A DNA stretch of 64,000 nt, taken from positions 1 through 64,000 of the forward strand of contig NZ_WWEP01000013.1 of the NCBI RefSeq assembly GCF_009848495.1. Reading direction: 5' to 3'. This stretch comes from Flavobacterium sp. MK4S-17. Lineage in GTDB: Bacteria > Bacteroidota > Bacteroidia > Flavobacteriales > Flavobacteriaceae. Each line of letters opens with the position of its first letter. Positions within the stretch are counted from its first letter, which is position 1. The translations under genes and the position numbers were made by a program. Of the stretch, positions 7,361-17,565 are shown piece by piece. Under the pieces are notes generated by a model. It was given only the letters and a program-made list of their open reading frames with translations, had not been told where the DNA came from and did no database searches.

Positions 7361-9304
7361 TTATGAAAAGAAATCCCATATTACACCAAACCTTAGTGTA
7401 AAATCCCTGTAAGGGTAATTTGGTGCAGAGTAATAATTGTATCCTGTAAACGATGAATTGAAATGTTCTGCTTTAATAAAAACCCTGAATTGCTGTATTT
7501 TTGCATTAAGGAAAAAATCCAGTAAAGGAAAGCCACCAAATTTTTGCCTGTCCTGCGTGTAAAATTCCCCTAACAATGGATTGTAGCCATTCATGTGGTA
7601 TTCAGTAAAGTACTGGAATGTAACTCCTGCCTGCAGAAAAAGTGCCTTTTTAAAGAAATGATCGGAGAAATAAAATGTATTCCTGGTAGTAAATTCAGGC
7701 ACATTTAAAACATTTTCATCCTGCCCCACCTTTTGATAAAGCAGGGTATTATCAAGGCCAAATTTCCAAAACTTAAACTCCCTTCCTACTTTGGCAGAAA
7801 AATAATTTATAGTTCTGCCGTATTGTGCAGGTGCAACTAATAAAGTATCAATACCCTCTGTGTCTGGTGCCAGATAATTGCTAGTACGTGTAAAATATAA
7901 ATGATCTTTAAGTATTGAGTATTGTACCGAAGCTGTAAGCCACTTTGTTTTGGCTTCAGCTTCTATGCTGTTTATTTTTTCGTTTTTAAAATTATTATAC
8001 CAGTTGTAGTTTACATAATCACTTTGATAAAGGTTATAATTTAAATCTGGCAGTTTATTCATATTCTGGTATCGGACAGAAATTTCATTCTTATCATCAA
8101 AACGATACCTTGCAGAAGCATCAATTGATGCCAATGATTGATCAGTAATAGAATTGGAAACCAAAACACTGCCTTTTAATTTATTTTTTTGGTACGTGTA
8201 CTTAGCACCATATGTATTTATCCTGTCGTTAAGAGAATTTGGTATTCCTATTCCACCACCTGAATTGAGTATAATAGTTTTATAATAATAATTATAATTA
8301 TAATCCTCTAAATAAAATTCAAGTGTGCCAATATCTTCATTAGTATAAGCAGCCCCTATAAGGTTATACATCCTGTTAAACCTGGTTTTATTATTTATTG
8401 ACGACTTATAGGCTTCGCCAAACCTTGCACTAACTGTAGGCTGGGTAAATTCAAAGAATTTATTTTCATAATTAAACTGATGGTGCAATACAATACTGTT
8501 AGGATTGGATTTGCTCAACCTAAAAGTATGGTCAAAAAAATAGCGGTTGCCCTTTAAAATTGAATTGGCATCCCTGAAATAAACATCAAGACGCTCTCTT
8601 TGATTGTAAGGTTCCTCGCTTTCTTCAAAAAGTTCAGTATTAATAATACCTCCATTTTCCTGATTGGAAAAATCCTGTGCGGTAAAATGCAGTTTTAAAT
8701 TATATCTCTTATCAGAAGTATTATAACTTGTAATAAACCTGAAATTTCCATTACTGGACAATTGGTTTATGTATCTTCCTAATGAACGTAATCCTTTATA
8801 AGCAACAGCAAAATTTAAATTTTCGGAAGTATTAAGAGTAATAAAAGCATCAAGCATTTGCCCCTGCTCAATCACAGAGCGGTAAAACAGGTCAGTATAA
8901 GGGGTGGCAACATTGTAATAATTAATATCGTCAACCTCAAGGTATGCAAAATGTTTACCTTTAAAACCAAAACCGGGAAAAGGATCGAAGTCCGTTAATC
9001 CATAATCAAGAATATTGTAAGGCTGTCCTTCATTAGAAAAGGGAAGCAAGCCAAAATTATCCTTTCTGAGATAATTAACTTTATATTCATTTTGGATTGT
9101 TAGTGAAGTATCAACAAAAGTAGTATCCCTGTCAAGAGTTATAATTTTATACATGCCAATAGTGGCTATAGTATCTGCAGTTGACAGCTTATCTTTATTT
9201 ACTAAAGCTTTTCCTAAAGGTTTTTTGTTTTCATTGCTTTTTTTCTCCTGACCTAAAACAGAAATAGAAAACAGTAGTAGAAATAGTAAAAAATTATAAC
9301 GCAT
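7361..9304 (-). CDS. Putative outer-membrane porin (Bacteroidetes Porin_10 type)
   Basis: A 647-residue protein with a signal peptide (MRYNFLLFLLLFSISVLGQ) and a body of alternating aromatic/polar strands ending in RFGVIWDFFS, an outer-membrane barrel signature. The segment DYGLTDFDPFPGFGFKGKHF is typical of Bacteroidetes 'putative porin' proteins. Substrate is unknown. It has its own promoter (9324-9331) and so is probably independent of the SusCD cluster upstream. Confidence 0.8.
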   Translation of the reverse strand: MRYNFLLFLLLFSISVLGQEKKSNENKKPLGKALVNKDKLSTADTIATIGMYKIITLDRDTTFVDTSLTIQNEYKVNYLRKDNFGLLPFSNEGQPYNILDYGLTDFDPFPGFGFKGKHFAYLEVDDINYYNVATPYTDLFYRSVIEQGQMLDAFITLNTSENLNFAVAYKGLRSLGRYINQLSSNGNFRFITSYNTSDKRYNLKLHFTAQDFSNQENGGIINTELFEESEEPYNQRERLDVYFRDANSILKGNRYFFDHTFRLSKSNPNSIVLHHQFNYENKFFEFTQPTVSARFGEAYKSSINNKTRFNRMYNLIGAAYTNEDIGTLEFYLEDYNYNYYYKTIILNSGGGIGIPNSLNDRINTYGAKYTYQKNKLKGSVLVSNSITDQSLASIDASARYRFDDKNEISVRYQNMNKLPDLNYNLYQSDYVNYNWYNNFKNEKINSIEAEAKTKWLTASVQYSILKDHLYFTRTSNYLAPDTEGIDTLLVAPAQYGRTINYFSAKVGREFKFWKFGLDNTLLYQKVGQDENVLNVPEFTTRNTFYFSDHFFKKALFLQAGVTFQYFTEYHMNGYNPLLGEFYTQDRQKFGGFPLLDFFLNAKIQQFRVFIKAEHFNSSFTGYNYYSAPNYPYRDFTLRFGVIWDFFS

Positions 9305-9323
9305 AAAGTAATTTCATATAGGG

Positions 9324-9331
9324 CAAAGATA
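9324..9331 (-). promoter_or_regulatory. -7 box of the porin gene
   Basis: TATCTTTG on the minus strand, 19 bp upstream of the ATG at 9304, giving a very short leader. Confidence 0.6.
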
Positions 9332-9394
9332 TACTTTTACTACCATCTCTTATAAATCTACATATAAAATTACTCTATTATAAACATAAATAAA

Positions 9395-9419
9395 AAAGCG
9401 GAGTGTTAAACTCCGCTTT
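9395..9419. terminator. Terminator of the S8/SusCD/lipoprotein cluster
   Basis: AAAGCGGAGT (9395-9404) pairs with ACTCCGCTTT (9410-9419) and is flanked by A/T tracts. It follows the 9449 gene on the minus strand. Confidence 0.8.
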
Positions 9420-9448
9420 CTTTATTTAAATACTATATTTTTATTATT

Positions 9449-10264
9449 TTATCCCAATTGTGGCATAAATATAAGGTCAATAGTAAATGAACCTGTGAAT
9501 AAATCCTGATCAATTGTCAAAGTAATCAGTCCTGACCCCGGATCATAAGTACCCGTTCCTGAACCAAATTCACCTACAAAAGATACAGCATTAGTACAGC
9601 TAATTTCAATTGTACCCGGATAATAATATGAATCTTCATAAGAAGGATCATCTGTAGCCCATGCTACAAAATTAGGACCCCAGCTTGATGAAATTGAATA
9701 TGTATTTTCATCAGCCAATGCTACAAAGTTAACTACGTGTGAAGGAGCACTCTGTCCAAAGGCAGAAACAAGCACATTATATGTAGTCGGGAAATTATCA
9801 ATTGCACAAGATTTGAACATTGTTAATGCAAACATATCTGAACCTTGCTCTGTAACTATTTCAGTACCATCAACACTATCAAGTTTTAAAGCTAAAACCG
9901 CAGTCTCACCAATAGGTGGAAGGGCTGCATAAGAACTTGAAACTTTAACTTTACCTACATATTCACCTGCAGGTATAACAAGAGTTGCAGGGTCAATAGT
10001 ATACATTGAAGGATCAGCAGTGGTGTTTTCTGTAACAATTGAAACTTCTATTTGCCTATCAACATTGCTCTTTGTAGTGGACCCAACTTCAATAAAGTAT
10101 GAGCCTGTTACATTTTCTTCCCTTATTGGTAATTTACCAGCCGTACTTTTTGTAAAATAAGCTAGATCACCATCAGAAGGGTTAAAAACCTGAGCATCTT
10201 CATCATCACATGAGGTTAAACCCAGTAATGCGAAAGTCATTAAAAATAAAGTTATCTTTTTCAT
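9449..10264 (-). CDS. Surface lipoprotein downstream of SusD (Calx-beta-like region)
   Basis: A 271-residue lipoprotein: signal peptide and lipobox LLGLTSC (Cys about 19) followed by acidic DDEDAQ, a common surface-export signal in Bacteroidetes. Residues about 45-130 (SIVTENTTADPSMYTIDPAT, VIPAGEYVGKVKV) resemble a Calx-beta/DUF4843-type beta sandwich; the C-terminal half is beta-rich and unassigned. Its ATG overlaps the SusD stop (ATGA), so it is translationally coupled. By position it is a SusE-like accessory that binds the ligand of this SusCD pair. Confidence 0.75.
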   Translation of the reverse strand: MKKITLFLMTFALLGLTSCDDEDAQVFNPSDGDLAYFTKSTAGKLPIREENVTGSYFIEVGSTTKSNVDRQIEVSIVTENTTADPSMYTIDPATLVIPAGEYVGKVKVSSSYAALPPIGETAVLALKLDSVDGTEIVTEQGSDMFALTMFKSCAIDNFPTTYNVLVSAFGQSAPSHVVNFVALADENTYSISSSWGPNFVAWATDDPSYEDSYYYPGTIEISCTNAVSFVGEFGSGTGTYDPGSGLITLTIDQDLFTGSFTIDLIFMPQLG

Positions 10265-11679
10265 TGTGATGTATAATTTGGATTTGGAACAAGGTTATTA
10301 TTATACTGAATAGCTGCTGCCGGTATAGGTAATGTAAACCTGTAATCACCTGCGGGAAGGTCTTCAGCAAAAGGATTTAAAACTACATCAGAAGGAATTC
10401 TGTCAACACCCCTGTTAAGTCTCTTAAGATCAAAGAATCTATGGCCTTCAAAAGCAAGCTCTTTTCTTCTTTCAGCCAAAATTTTATTGATTGCATCAGT
10501 TACATCTGTAAAATTAAGGTCAGGAAGAGCAGAAGCATTAGTTCTTCTTGATGCTCTTAAAGTATTTATAGCTGCCTCACCTGCATCCAAATCAGAACCT
10601 GGTTTTAATACCTGGGCTTCAGCTACAATTAAATACATTTCTGCAACTCTGTATAATTTAATATCAGCCAATTGAGGGTTGCCCGCTCTGTTATTGTACT
10701 TACCAACAATTAAATTATTTAAAGTACTGGCTGGGTCATATAAAGCACCCGCAGTTGCCCTTACATCACCTGAAGTAAATTGGTCAAATAAATCGTAAGA
10801 AATGTTAAAGTAAACACGCCCGTCAGTTTCTGTAAATACAGTACCTACAGCCGCATCACCTACGGCTCTTCTTAATTTAAAAGCACTTTCAACATGATCT
10901 TCAGTATCTAACCAAATATCATTGTAATTAGCAGGTGTTGCAAGAGGTATCACATTAATTACATCGTTAGCAAAAGTAATTGCATCATTATATTCTTTAT
11001 TATATAGTGCAACCCTTGCCCTTATAGCCTGAACACCCACAGGAGTTAGCCTGGTTACATCTGAATTATCACTTAAAGTTGAAAGAGTTTCGTAAGCTGT
11101 AGCTAAATCCTCTTTAACAAAAGCAATAACTTCACCAAAAGTGTTTCTTGGAAGCTTTTCGTAAATAATTACCTTATCAACAATTGGCACACCTAAAGAT
11201 GAAGCTTCGTATGCAGGAGAGAAGAAACGTAATAAATCAAAATGGCACATAGCCCTTATAGCTAATAGCTCAGCTCTTACTCTTTCTCTAGCATTAACAT
11301 CTGCTTCACCATTAACAGAAATCTGGTCAATCTTACCTAATACGGTGTTAACTCTGTTAATAGTACCATAAATTCCTGAATAATACGATTCAGCTTCAGT
11401 ATTACCTGAATTTATTGACCAAGTGTGCACCTGAACACCTTGGCCGGCATTTAGGTCACCTTTTCTAGTTTCATCAGTAAAGTAAGCACTCCACTCTATA
11501 AAACTTCTACCACCAATAGATGCATAAACGCCTGTAAGGGCTGATTCCAAATCAGCAACATTAGTAATAGCGTTTTCATCTGTAATTTCATCCCCAGGAT
11601 CCACATCATAGGCATCCGAGCAGGATGAAAGGACAACTCCTGAAAGAATTGTCAAAAACAAATACTTAATTATTTTCAT
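10261..11679 (-). CDS. SusD/RagB-family nutrient-binding lipoprotein
   Basis: A 472-residue SusD homologue. The start was moved from an upstream in-frame codon to ATG 11679, which gives a clean signal peptide with lipobox VVLSSC (C20). The TPR-like helices (RVRAELLAIRAMCHFDLLRF), the C-terminal ERRKELAFEGHRFFDLKR motif and the final NPNY segment are diagnostic. It would sit as a lid on the SusC barrel encoded 13 bp upstream. The neighbouring secreted protease rather than glycosidases suggests a peptide or protein-derived substrate (inference). Confidence 0.92.
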   Translation of the reverse strand: MKIIKYLFLTILSGVVLSSCSDAYDVDPGDEITDENAITNVADLESALTGVYASIGGRSFIEWSAYFTDETRKGDLNAGQGVQVHTWSINSGNTEAESYYSGIYGTINRVNTVLGKIDQISVNGEADVNARERVRAELLAIRAMCHFDLLRFFSPAYEASSLGVPIVDKVIIYEKLPRNTFGEVIAFVKEDLATAYETLSTLSDNSDVTRLTPVGVQAIRARVALYNKEYNDAITFANDVINVIPLATPANYNDIWLDTEDHVESAFKLRRAVGDAAVGTVFTETDGRVYFNISYDLFDQFTSGDVRATAGALYDPASTLNNLIVGKYNNRAGNPQLADIKLYRVAEMYLIVAEAQVLKPGSDLDAGEAAINTLRASRRTNASALPDLNFTDVTDAINKILAERRKELAFEGHRFFDLKRLNRGVDRIPSDVVLNPFAEDLPAGDYRFTLPIPAAAIQYNNNLVPNPNYTSQ

Positions 11680-11692
11680 AGTTTTCAATTTT

Positions 11693-14600
11693 TTAGAATT
11701 TAACATCAACTCCAAATGTATAAATTTTTGGTGTTGGGTATTCATATGTAGCTATATTGTTACTATCTTCAGGGTCAAATCCAGTGAATTTTGTCCATGT
11801 AGCAAGGTTTTGACCTTGTAAGTAAAAGCGTACACTTGAAAGGAAATCAAGGTTCTCTAACTGTTTTTTACTGAAGGTATATCCTAGCTGGATATTTTTG
11901 AAACGTATGAACGATGCATCTTCAATATCTTTAGAAGAGAACTCACGGTTGTACTGGTAGCTCTGTACCTCAGTTATATCCCCAGGATTTTGCCACATAG
12001 TCAACATTTTAGTTGATTGATTGTATTGTGCAAAGTTAGGGTTTTCACTAAAGAAAGTTTGGTTATTGTAACGGTCATATTTACCAAAGAATGTAAACAG
12101 AGTTGAGAAATCAAAGCCTTTATAAGTAAACCTGTGTCCAAAACCACCGCTATAAACAGGCTCTGATGTACCCCATCTTGCTACTGAATTATCCTCTTCA
12201 TTATATACAGTTGTTACATTTCCGTTAGCATCATAATACAATGGCTGACCATTAGCAGGATTTACACCTGCCCAACCCACAGCGTAATGAGAACCATAAG
12301 GTAGACCTTCTCTTACTATCGCAGTTCCCTGGATAAATTCAGAAACTTGTCCTAGATCTTCAATCCTGTTTCTGTTATAGTTGTAATTTGCGTAAAAGCT
12401 AAGTGAAAGGTTATTTTCCCTGTTTCTTAAAACAACAGCTTCTATTGAAAGATCAATACCTCTGTTACTCATCTCACCGGCATTTTGATCGATAACACCT
12501 AAACCACTTTCTAATGGTAGTCTTTGATCTATCAAAAGCTTATTTGTTATATTGTTATAAAAATCTACTGATCCAAAAACCCTGTGGTCATATAAATCAA
12601 AATCAACACCTACGTTAAATTTCTGACCTTCTTCCCATTGTAATTGTGGGTTAGGAACTGATGTTTGAACGATACCAGGAACACCTCCATAAGATGTTGA
12701 GCCCCATGTTGCAAATTCCTGGAAATCTCCAATACCAGCCTGATTACCTGTAGTACCATAACTAGCCCTTAAGTTAAGGTTAGTAATAAAATCTACGGAA
12801 GAAAGGAAAGATTCCATTTTCATATTCCAGTTAGCACCAACAGACCAGAATGTACCCCATTGGTTAGCGTTTGAGAATCTACTTGAAGCATCCCTTCTTA
12901 TTGAAGCGTCTAGTGTATATTTACCATCATACACATACCTTCCTGTAGCAAAATAAGAGAAAAGTCCTCTTTCAAGATCGCTACCTCCTACCTGAGGTAT
13001 AAAGTTATTATCAGCAGTACCAGCTGTTATACTTGCAGGGTATCCAAAAAGTTTTTCATTAATACCATAACCAAGGAAGGTGCCTGATTTAAAATGTTGC
13101 TTGAAATATTCAGTAAATACACTAACCTCAACGTCATGCTTTTCAGCAAAAACGTTCCTATAACTTACTCTTGTTGTAGTATTAAACCTCGCTTCGTATT
13201 GATTAGCCTGCCTGTAAAAACCTTGTTGACCCCTTTCTTCAGTAGAACCGAAATAAGTACTTGGCCTTGACCCTCTAACTCCATTATCATTAGTATAATC
13301 TACACTAAAATCAACACGGGCTGATACATTTTTAAATAATTCAGCTTCAGCAAATAAATTACCTACTACTTTTACCTGGAAATTTTCATTTTTATTCCTT
13401 ATAAGATTTTCATATGCATTACCTGCTACAAAACGCTGACCGGTATTATATGATCCATCTTCTCTATACACAGGATCATAGGGGCTACCTAAGTAGGCTG
13501 CAGCATAAGGGTTTTGAAGAAATATACCACCTTCACTGTCAATAACATTCTGTTTAGAGAAGTTCATACTAATATTGTAACCTATAGATGAAGTTTCGCT
13601 AGGCTTGTTCTCTAAATTTGACCTGAATGAAAATCTTTGTAAATCTGAACGTTCAGCAATACCTTCCTGCTCAAAGTAATTTATTGAATTAAAAAATCTT
13701 GTTTTTTCAGAACCACCACGCATATTAAACTCATGTGTTTGAGTAACACCTGTCCTGAAGAATACATCTTTCCAATTTGTATTTACCTGAGCCAACTCAG
13801 CAATCTGAGCATCTGTCAAAGGAACACCATTAGGAGTTCCAAACAACTCACCGTTAGCAGCACCTGCACCAATACCATTATTAACAAGCCTTTGAAACCT
13901 AAGCAATTGCGAAGAATTCATCATGTCAAACTGAGGGTCGCCAACTTTAGAAATACCAACCTGTGAACGGTATGTAAACTCAGTTTTTTGATTATAAGCA
14001 CCTCTTTTAGTGGTTATAACAATCACACCCGCAGAAGCCCTTGAACCATAGATTGAAGTAGCAGAAGCATCTTTAAGCACAGAAACTGACGCAAAATCAT
14101 TTTGGTTTAATGATTGATAATCATTTGGTGAAATAGGCACACCATCAAGTATAAATAGAGGTGAATTAGCTCCTTCATTGATAGATGCCGTACCCCTAAT
14201 TCTTATTTTAGAAGCAGTACCTGGCTGGCCAGAACCTGACATTATAGTTATACCAGGTGCCTGACCTTGTAAAGTCTGGTCAAAAGATCCAAAAGCACTA
14301 TTTTCAATTGTTGCAGATGAAACTGTAGCAACCGAACCAGTAACTTTTGTACGCTCCTGCGCACCAATATAACTGTTAACAACCACCTCTTCCAGCATCT
14401 TTACATCATCACGCATCTGGATAGAAATAGTATTTGAAGTTCCAACCGTAGCAGTTTGGGATATCATACCTACAAATGAGAAGACAAGTTTCTCACCAGC
14501 AGAAGCCGATATAGAATACTTACCGTCAAAATCTGTCTGAACACCCTGTGCTTCGCCCTGAACCACAACATTAACACCAGGAATAGGTAACCCTTGCGAG

Positions 14601-14698
14601 TCGGTAACCACCCCGGTAATAATTTTTTCCTGCGCATACGCAGAAAACATTACAAACGCCATTGTGAGCGTTAAAAACCAAGTAAACTTAGATCTCAT
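11693..14698 (-). CDS. SusC/RagA-family TonB-linked outer-membrane transporter
   Basis: A 1001-residue transporter starting at ATG 14698 (MRSKFTWFLTLTMAFVMFSA, signal peptide ending AYAQ). The carboxypeptidase-like domain (ITGVVTDSQGLPIPGVNVVV) is followed by a TonB-box-like region (EEVVVNSYIGAQERTKVTGS), the plug (LFILDGVPISPNDYQSLN; SVLKDASATSIYGSRASAGV) and the barrel ending in FGVDVKF. It forms the import channel with the downstream SusD. Substrate is unknown; it is not linked to any CAZyme gene. Confidence 0.93.
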   Translation of the reverse strand: MRSKFTWFLTLTMAFVMFSAYAQEKIITGVVTDSQGLPIPGVNVVVQGEAQGVQTDFDGKYSISASAGEKLVFSFVGMISQTATVGTSNTISIQMRDDVKMLEEVVVNSYIGAQERTKVTGSVATVSSATIENSAFGSFDQTLQGQAPGITIMSGSGQPGTASKIRIRGTASINEGANSPLFILDGVPISPNDYQSLNQNDFASVSVLKDASATSIYGSRASAGVIVITTKRGAYNQKTEFTYRSQVGISKVGDPQFDMMNSSQLLRFQRLVNNGIGAGAANGELFGTPNGVPLTDAQIAELAQVNTNWKDVFFRTGVTQTHEFNMRGGSEKTRFFNSINYFEQEGIAERSDLQRFSFRSNLENKPSETSSIGYNISMNFSKQNVIDSEGGIFLQNPYAAAYLGSPYDPVYREDGSYNTGQRFVAGNAYENLIRNKNENFQVKVVGNLFAEAELFKNVSARVDFSVDYTNDNGVRGSRPSTYFGSTEERGQQGFYRQANQYEARFNTTTRVSYRNVFAEKHDVEVSVFTEYFKQHFKSGTFLGYGINEKLFGYPASITAGTADNNFIPQVGGSDLERGLFSYFATGRYVYDGKYTLDASIRRDASSRFSNANQWGTFWSVGANWNMKMESFLSSVDFITNLNLRASYGTTGNQAGIGDFQEFATWGSTSYGGVPGIVQTSVPNPQLQWEEGQKFNVGVDFDLYDHRVFGSVDFYNNITNKLLIDQRLPLESGLGVIDQNAGEMSNRGIDLSIEAVVLRNRENNLSLSFYANYNYNRNRIEDLGQVSEFIQGTAIVREGLPYGSHYAVGWAGVNPANGQPLYYDANGNVTTVYNEEDNSVARWGTSEPVYSGGFGHRFTYKGFDFSTLFTFFGKYDRYNNQTFFSENPNFAQYNQSTKMLTMWQNPGDITEVQSYQYNREFSSKDIEDASFIRFKNIQLGYTFSKKQLENLDFLSSVRFYLQGQNLATWTKFTGFDPEDSNNIATYEYPTPKIYTFGVDVKF

Positions 14699-14874
14699 AT
14701 TTAAATTATTTGAGTTAGTTAAAGGCAAACTTCCAAATTATTTAGTAAATAAACAAATTATAATTCACATTTTATAAGTTAAAATTTAATACTAAATTAA
14801 CAATATGAATTTATTATAAAAGTTATTTAAAAAAATGGAGTTAATTTTGATAAAAATTTAATTTAAGTATTTTG

Positions 14875-16779
14875 TTATTGAACAATTAATTTTTTTGTAA
14901 GTGTTTTTCCTGATCCTTCAAGATTTAGTAAATATACACCGGACGAAACCATAGATACATCTAATGCAACTTCAGATTCATTTGCATATTTTTTCTCTAT
15001 AACTTTCCTGCCGTTCATATCGTATAAACTTAAAGTAAAATCACTTAAATTGTAATCTGCTAGATTTACACGTACTGAACCGCTGCTTACAGGGTTTGGA
15101 TAAACTACAAGTGAATCAGATGTATTTTCAGAAACACTGTTTACATCAACAACACCATTAACTACAATAGAGTAATCCTGGCTTCCACCTAACAATGTAC
15201 CCTTATGCGTCACTGTTACCAAATATTCTCCCGTAGGATTTTCTACTTCGATACTTTCAATATTATCAACAACATTATCACCTTGAATTGCGCCTCCTAA
15301 TAAAAATAAAGGATTTAGCATCCATGGAAAATATTCATTTCCACCTGCCACTTTAGTTACCCTTACATCAAGGTCATTCACCAAAACAGGAGTTGGATCA
15401 TTATTAACACCTGTATTTACAGGCCCTGCAGGATCCGTCCAAGCCACTGTAACTTTCAAAGGTACATTACCAGAAGCTTTTATTGTGCGTGTGTAAGTTT
15501 GTCCTTGCTGTAAAGTTAATTCCTCTATAATAGAACTGGTATTGCGGGTAGAAATAATATTTACCGCTCTTTCTGCATTTATAAGCCCCCATCCAAATTT
15601 ATGGTCAGGACCGGGAGTAGTACCAGCCTCATCAGCTGAATTCACCATTAAAGCCCTTAATGTAGCAGACTTCATGTATTGAGAGTTCAGGTTGTTAAAA
15701 TGCTGCTGCATCAAAATTAAACAGGCAGAAACAGCAGGAGCTGCCATTGAAGTACCCTGCAATGATTGGTAAGCAGTAGTAGAAGTGGAGTATGTAGACA
15801 GTACAGAAACACCTTTAGCAGAAATGTCAGGTTTAATCCTAAAGTCATCCGTGGGTCCCCAACTGCTAAAACTACTCATAACAACTGAAGAAGGCCCTGT
15901 ATAATTCAAAACCTGATTTACGGCCGCAACAACAACACCATTCTTAGTAGTTGCCTTATCAGTCAATAAATCACGTCCTCCTTGTGTATCCTGTGGTGTG
16001 CCTCTGTCATTTCCGGCAGAAAAAACCGGCTGATACATGTCAAAAGTATGCATTATATCGTCCCAGTTTGCTGACTCACCAATATAAGCACCTTTTTGAT
16101 AAGCCGGTATACTTGCTATATTAGCTCCGTAAGAATGATTTGAAACAAGAAGTCCCTCTTGAGCCCTTTGCACAGCTTCAGGAATATCATTAGCAAAAGT
16201 ATGCCCCCATAAAGTAGCCTCATAAGCAAGCCCTTTAGCGGCAGTATTACCAAAACCTGAACCCATCATAGTACCTGCAACGTGGGTAGCATGGCCCGTT
16301 CCTTCTGTATGTGTAAAAAAGGCTTCATCCCTAAACTGAACCCTTCCCGTTAAATCCTGGTGGGTAGAGCGTACCGGGCCGCCATCCCATATACCAAGTA
16401 TCATTCCCTGGCCGTTTAAGTTTAAACCGTTACCGCCGTTAGTGTTAATTTTATTTACGCGTGCCGTGATTGCAGAACCAAAATTATGTGTAACATAATA
16501 AACCGGTTCTCCGTTTTCACCAACCCTCATAAGCTCATTATAAGCATCATTCTCGTCTGTAAAAGTAACCGGCCAGCCTTTTTCCTTTGCCATCCTTAGA
16601 GCTTCTTCCTTATCTTTTTTCATCCTGGCCGAATGATATTCAATCAATGCCTGAGCTTTTTTCAAATCATAGTGCTGAATGATTTTTTCTCTTTCTTTCG
16701 GTGTCTGGCCAAACATCACCGCAACGCCTCCAAAAATAAAGCTTGCCAGAAATACCGCTTTAATCGTATTTTTTTTCAT
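14875..16779 (-). CDS. Secreted subtilisin-like S8 serine protease with T9SS sorting domain
   Basis: A 634-residue protein with signal peptide (ends VMFGQ). The catalytic triad is D132 (GIWDGGP), H163 (GTGHATHVAG) and S344 (QGTSMAAP). A pro-like region precedes the catalytic domain, a beta-sandwich lies at about 415-550, and residues about 560-634 are a type A T9SS C-terminal domain (VVYPNPVSSGSV, GVYLLNLEGSGKTLTKKLIV). It should be exported by the type IX system and attached to the cell surface or released. It lies upstream of SusC on the same strand, consistent with protein digestion coupled to uptake, though 176 bp separate them. Confidence 0.93.
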   Translation of the reverse strand: MKKNTIKAVFLASFIFGGVAVMFGQTPKEREKIIQHYDLKKAQALIEYHSARMKKDKEEALRMAKEKGWPVTFTDENDAYNELMRVGENGEPVYYVTHNFGSAITARVNKINTNGGNGLNLNGQGMILGIWDGGPVRSTHQDLTGRVQFRDEAFFTHTEGTGHATHVAGTMMGSGFGNTAAKGLAYEATLWGHTFANDIPEAVQRAQEGLLVSNHSYGANIASIPAYQKGAYIGESANWDDIMHTFDMYQPVFSAGNDRGTPQDTQGGRDLLTDKATTKNGVVVAAVNQVLNYTGPSSVVMSSFSSWGPTDDFRIKPDISAKGVSVLSTYSTSTTAYQSLQGTSMAAPAVSACLILMQQHFNNLNSQYMKSATLRALMVNSADEAGTTPGPDHKFGWGLINAERAVNIISTRNTSSIIEELTLQQGQTYTRTIKASGNVPLKVTVAWTDPAGPVNTGVNNDPTPVLVNDLDVRVTKVAGGNEYFPWMLNPLFLLGGAIQGDNVVDNIESIEVENPTGEYLVTVTHKGTLLGGSQDYSIVVNGVVDVNSVSENTSDSLVVYPNPVSSGSVRVNLADYNLSDFTLSLYDMNGRKVIEKKYANESEVALDVSMVSSGVYLLNLEGSGKTLTKKLIVQ

Positions 16780-16829
16780 TCTTTATAAATAAATTGTTTA
16801 ATAAATAGCTTTTAACTATCAAAGTTAAC

Positions 16830-16860
16830 AATCTGCCAATATTGCAGATTAGCAAAAATA
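16830..16860 (-). promoter_or_regulatory. S8 protease promoter box and leader palindrome
   Basis: TATTTTTG on the minus strand (plus 16853-16860) is a perfect -7 box. Just downstream lies AATCTGC-N7-GCAGATT (16830-16850), a 7-bp hairpin or operator at the start of the transcript, about 50 bp before the ATG. Confidence 0.55.
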
Positions 16861-16912
16861 TAAATAAATATAATTTAACGTATGTTAATTTTAATTTTAA
16901 CTTAACGAAAGT

Positions 16913-16920
16913 TACATTTG
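16913..16920 (+). promoter_or_regulatory. -7 box of rnhB
   Basis: TACATTTG, a perfect TAnnTTTG box, 36 bp upstream of the rnhB ATG. The region is divergent with the S8 protease gene. Confidence 0.6.
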
Positions 16921-16956
16921 CAATAGTAATTACGTGTAAAACACAGGAACAGTTTT

Positions 16957-17565
16957 ATGTTAGCTTTAAATTTTTCAGGCCATTGCTATGAAACAGGAAC
17001 CGATGAAGCAGGAAGGGGCTGCCTTGCAGGGCCCGTAACTGCTGCTGCAGTAATTTTGCCTGAAGATTTTTCAATGGATAATCTGAATGATTCCAAACAG
17101 CTTACCGAAAAATTGAGGGAACAACTTCGGCCTATTATACAGGAAAAGGCACTTTGCTACCATATTACCAATATTGAGCCTGATATTATTGATGAAATAA
17201 ATATTTTAAACGCATCAATAAAAGCTATGCAGGAATGTATCACCAAACTTTCGCCTGCTCCACAATATATAATTGTAGATGGTAACCGCTTTAAACCTGT
17301 TAATAATATACCTTACAGCTGTATAATAAAAGGTGACAGCAAATACTTAAGCATCGCAGCGGCATCGGTGCTGGCAAAAACCTACAGGGATGAGTATATG
17401 AATAGGATACATGAGGAATATCCCATGTATAACTGGAAAAAAAACAAAGGATACCCAACACTGGAGCACCGTGAAGCAATCAGGAAATACGGAATAACAA
17501 AATACCACAGAAAATCATTTCGCCTGCTTCCTGAACAGTTGGAAATTAATTTTGATATGTTATAA
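16957..17565 (+). CDS. rnhB: Ribonuclease HII
   Basis: A 202-residue RNase HII that cuts RNA at RNA-DNA junctions and misincorporated ribonucleotides. The signature [15 protein letters not shown] supplies D16 and E17; further catalytic acidic residues lie in [10 protein letters not shown] and AKTYRDEYM. The C-terminal [15 protein letters not shown] helix is typical of bacterial RNase HII. It converges with lipB; the two reading frames overlap by 6 bp at their 3' ends. Confidence 0.95.
   Translation: MLALNFSGHCYETGTDEAGRGCLAGPVTAAAVILPEDFSMDNLNDSKQLTEKLREQLRPIIQEKALCYHITNIEPDIIDEINILNASIKAMQECITKLSPAPQYIIVDGNRFKPVNNIPYSCIIKGDSKYLSIAAASVLAKTYRDEYMNRIHEEYPMYNWKKNKGYPTLEHREAIRKYGITKYHRKSFRLLPEQLEINFDML

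Noticed and set aside
16870-16910. TTAAC/GTTAAT runs upstream of rnhB as another stress-island site
   Set aside because: Spacing is irregular in AT-rich DNA, and the -7 box (TACATTTG) ends in G with no copy 27 bp upstream.
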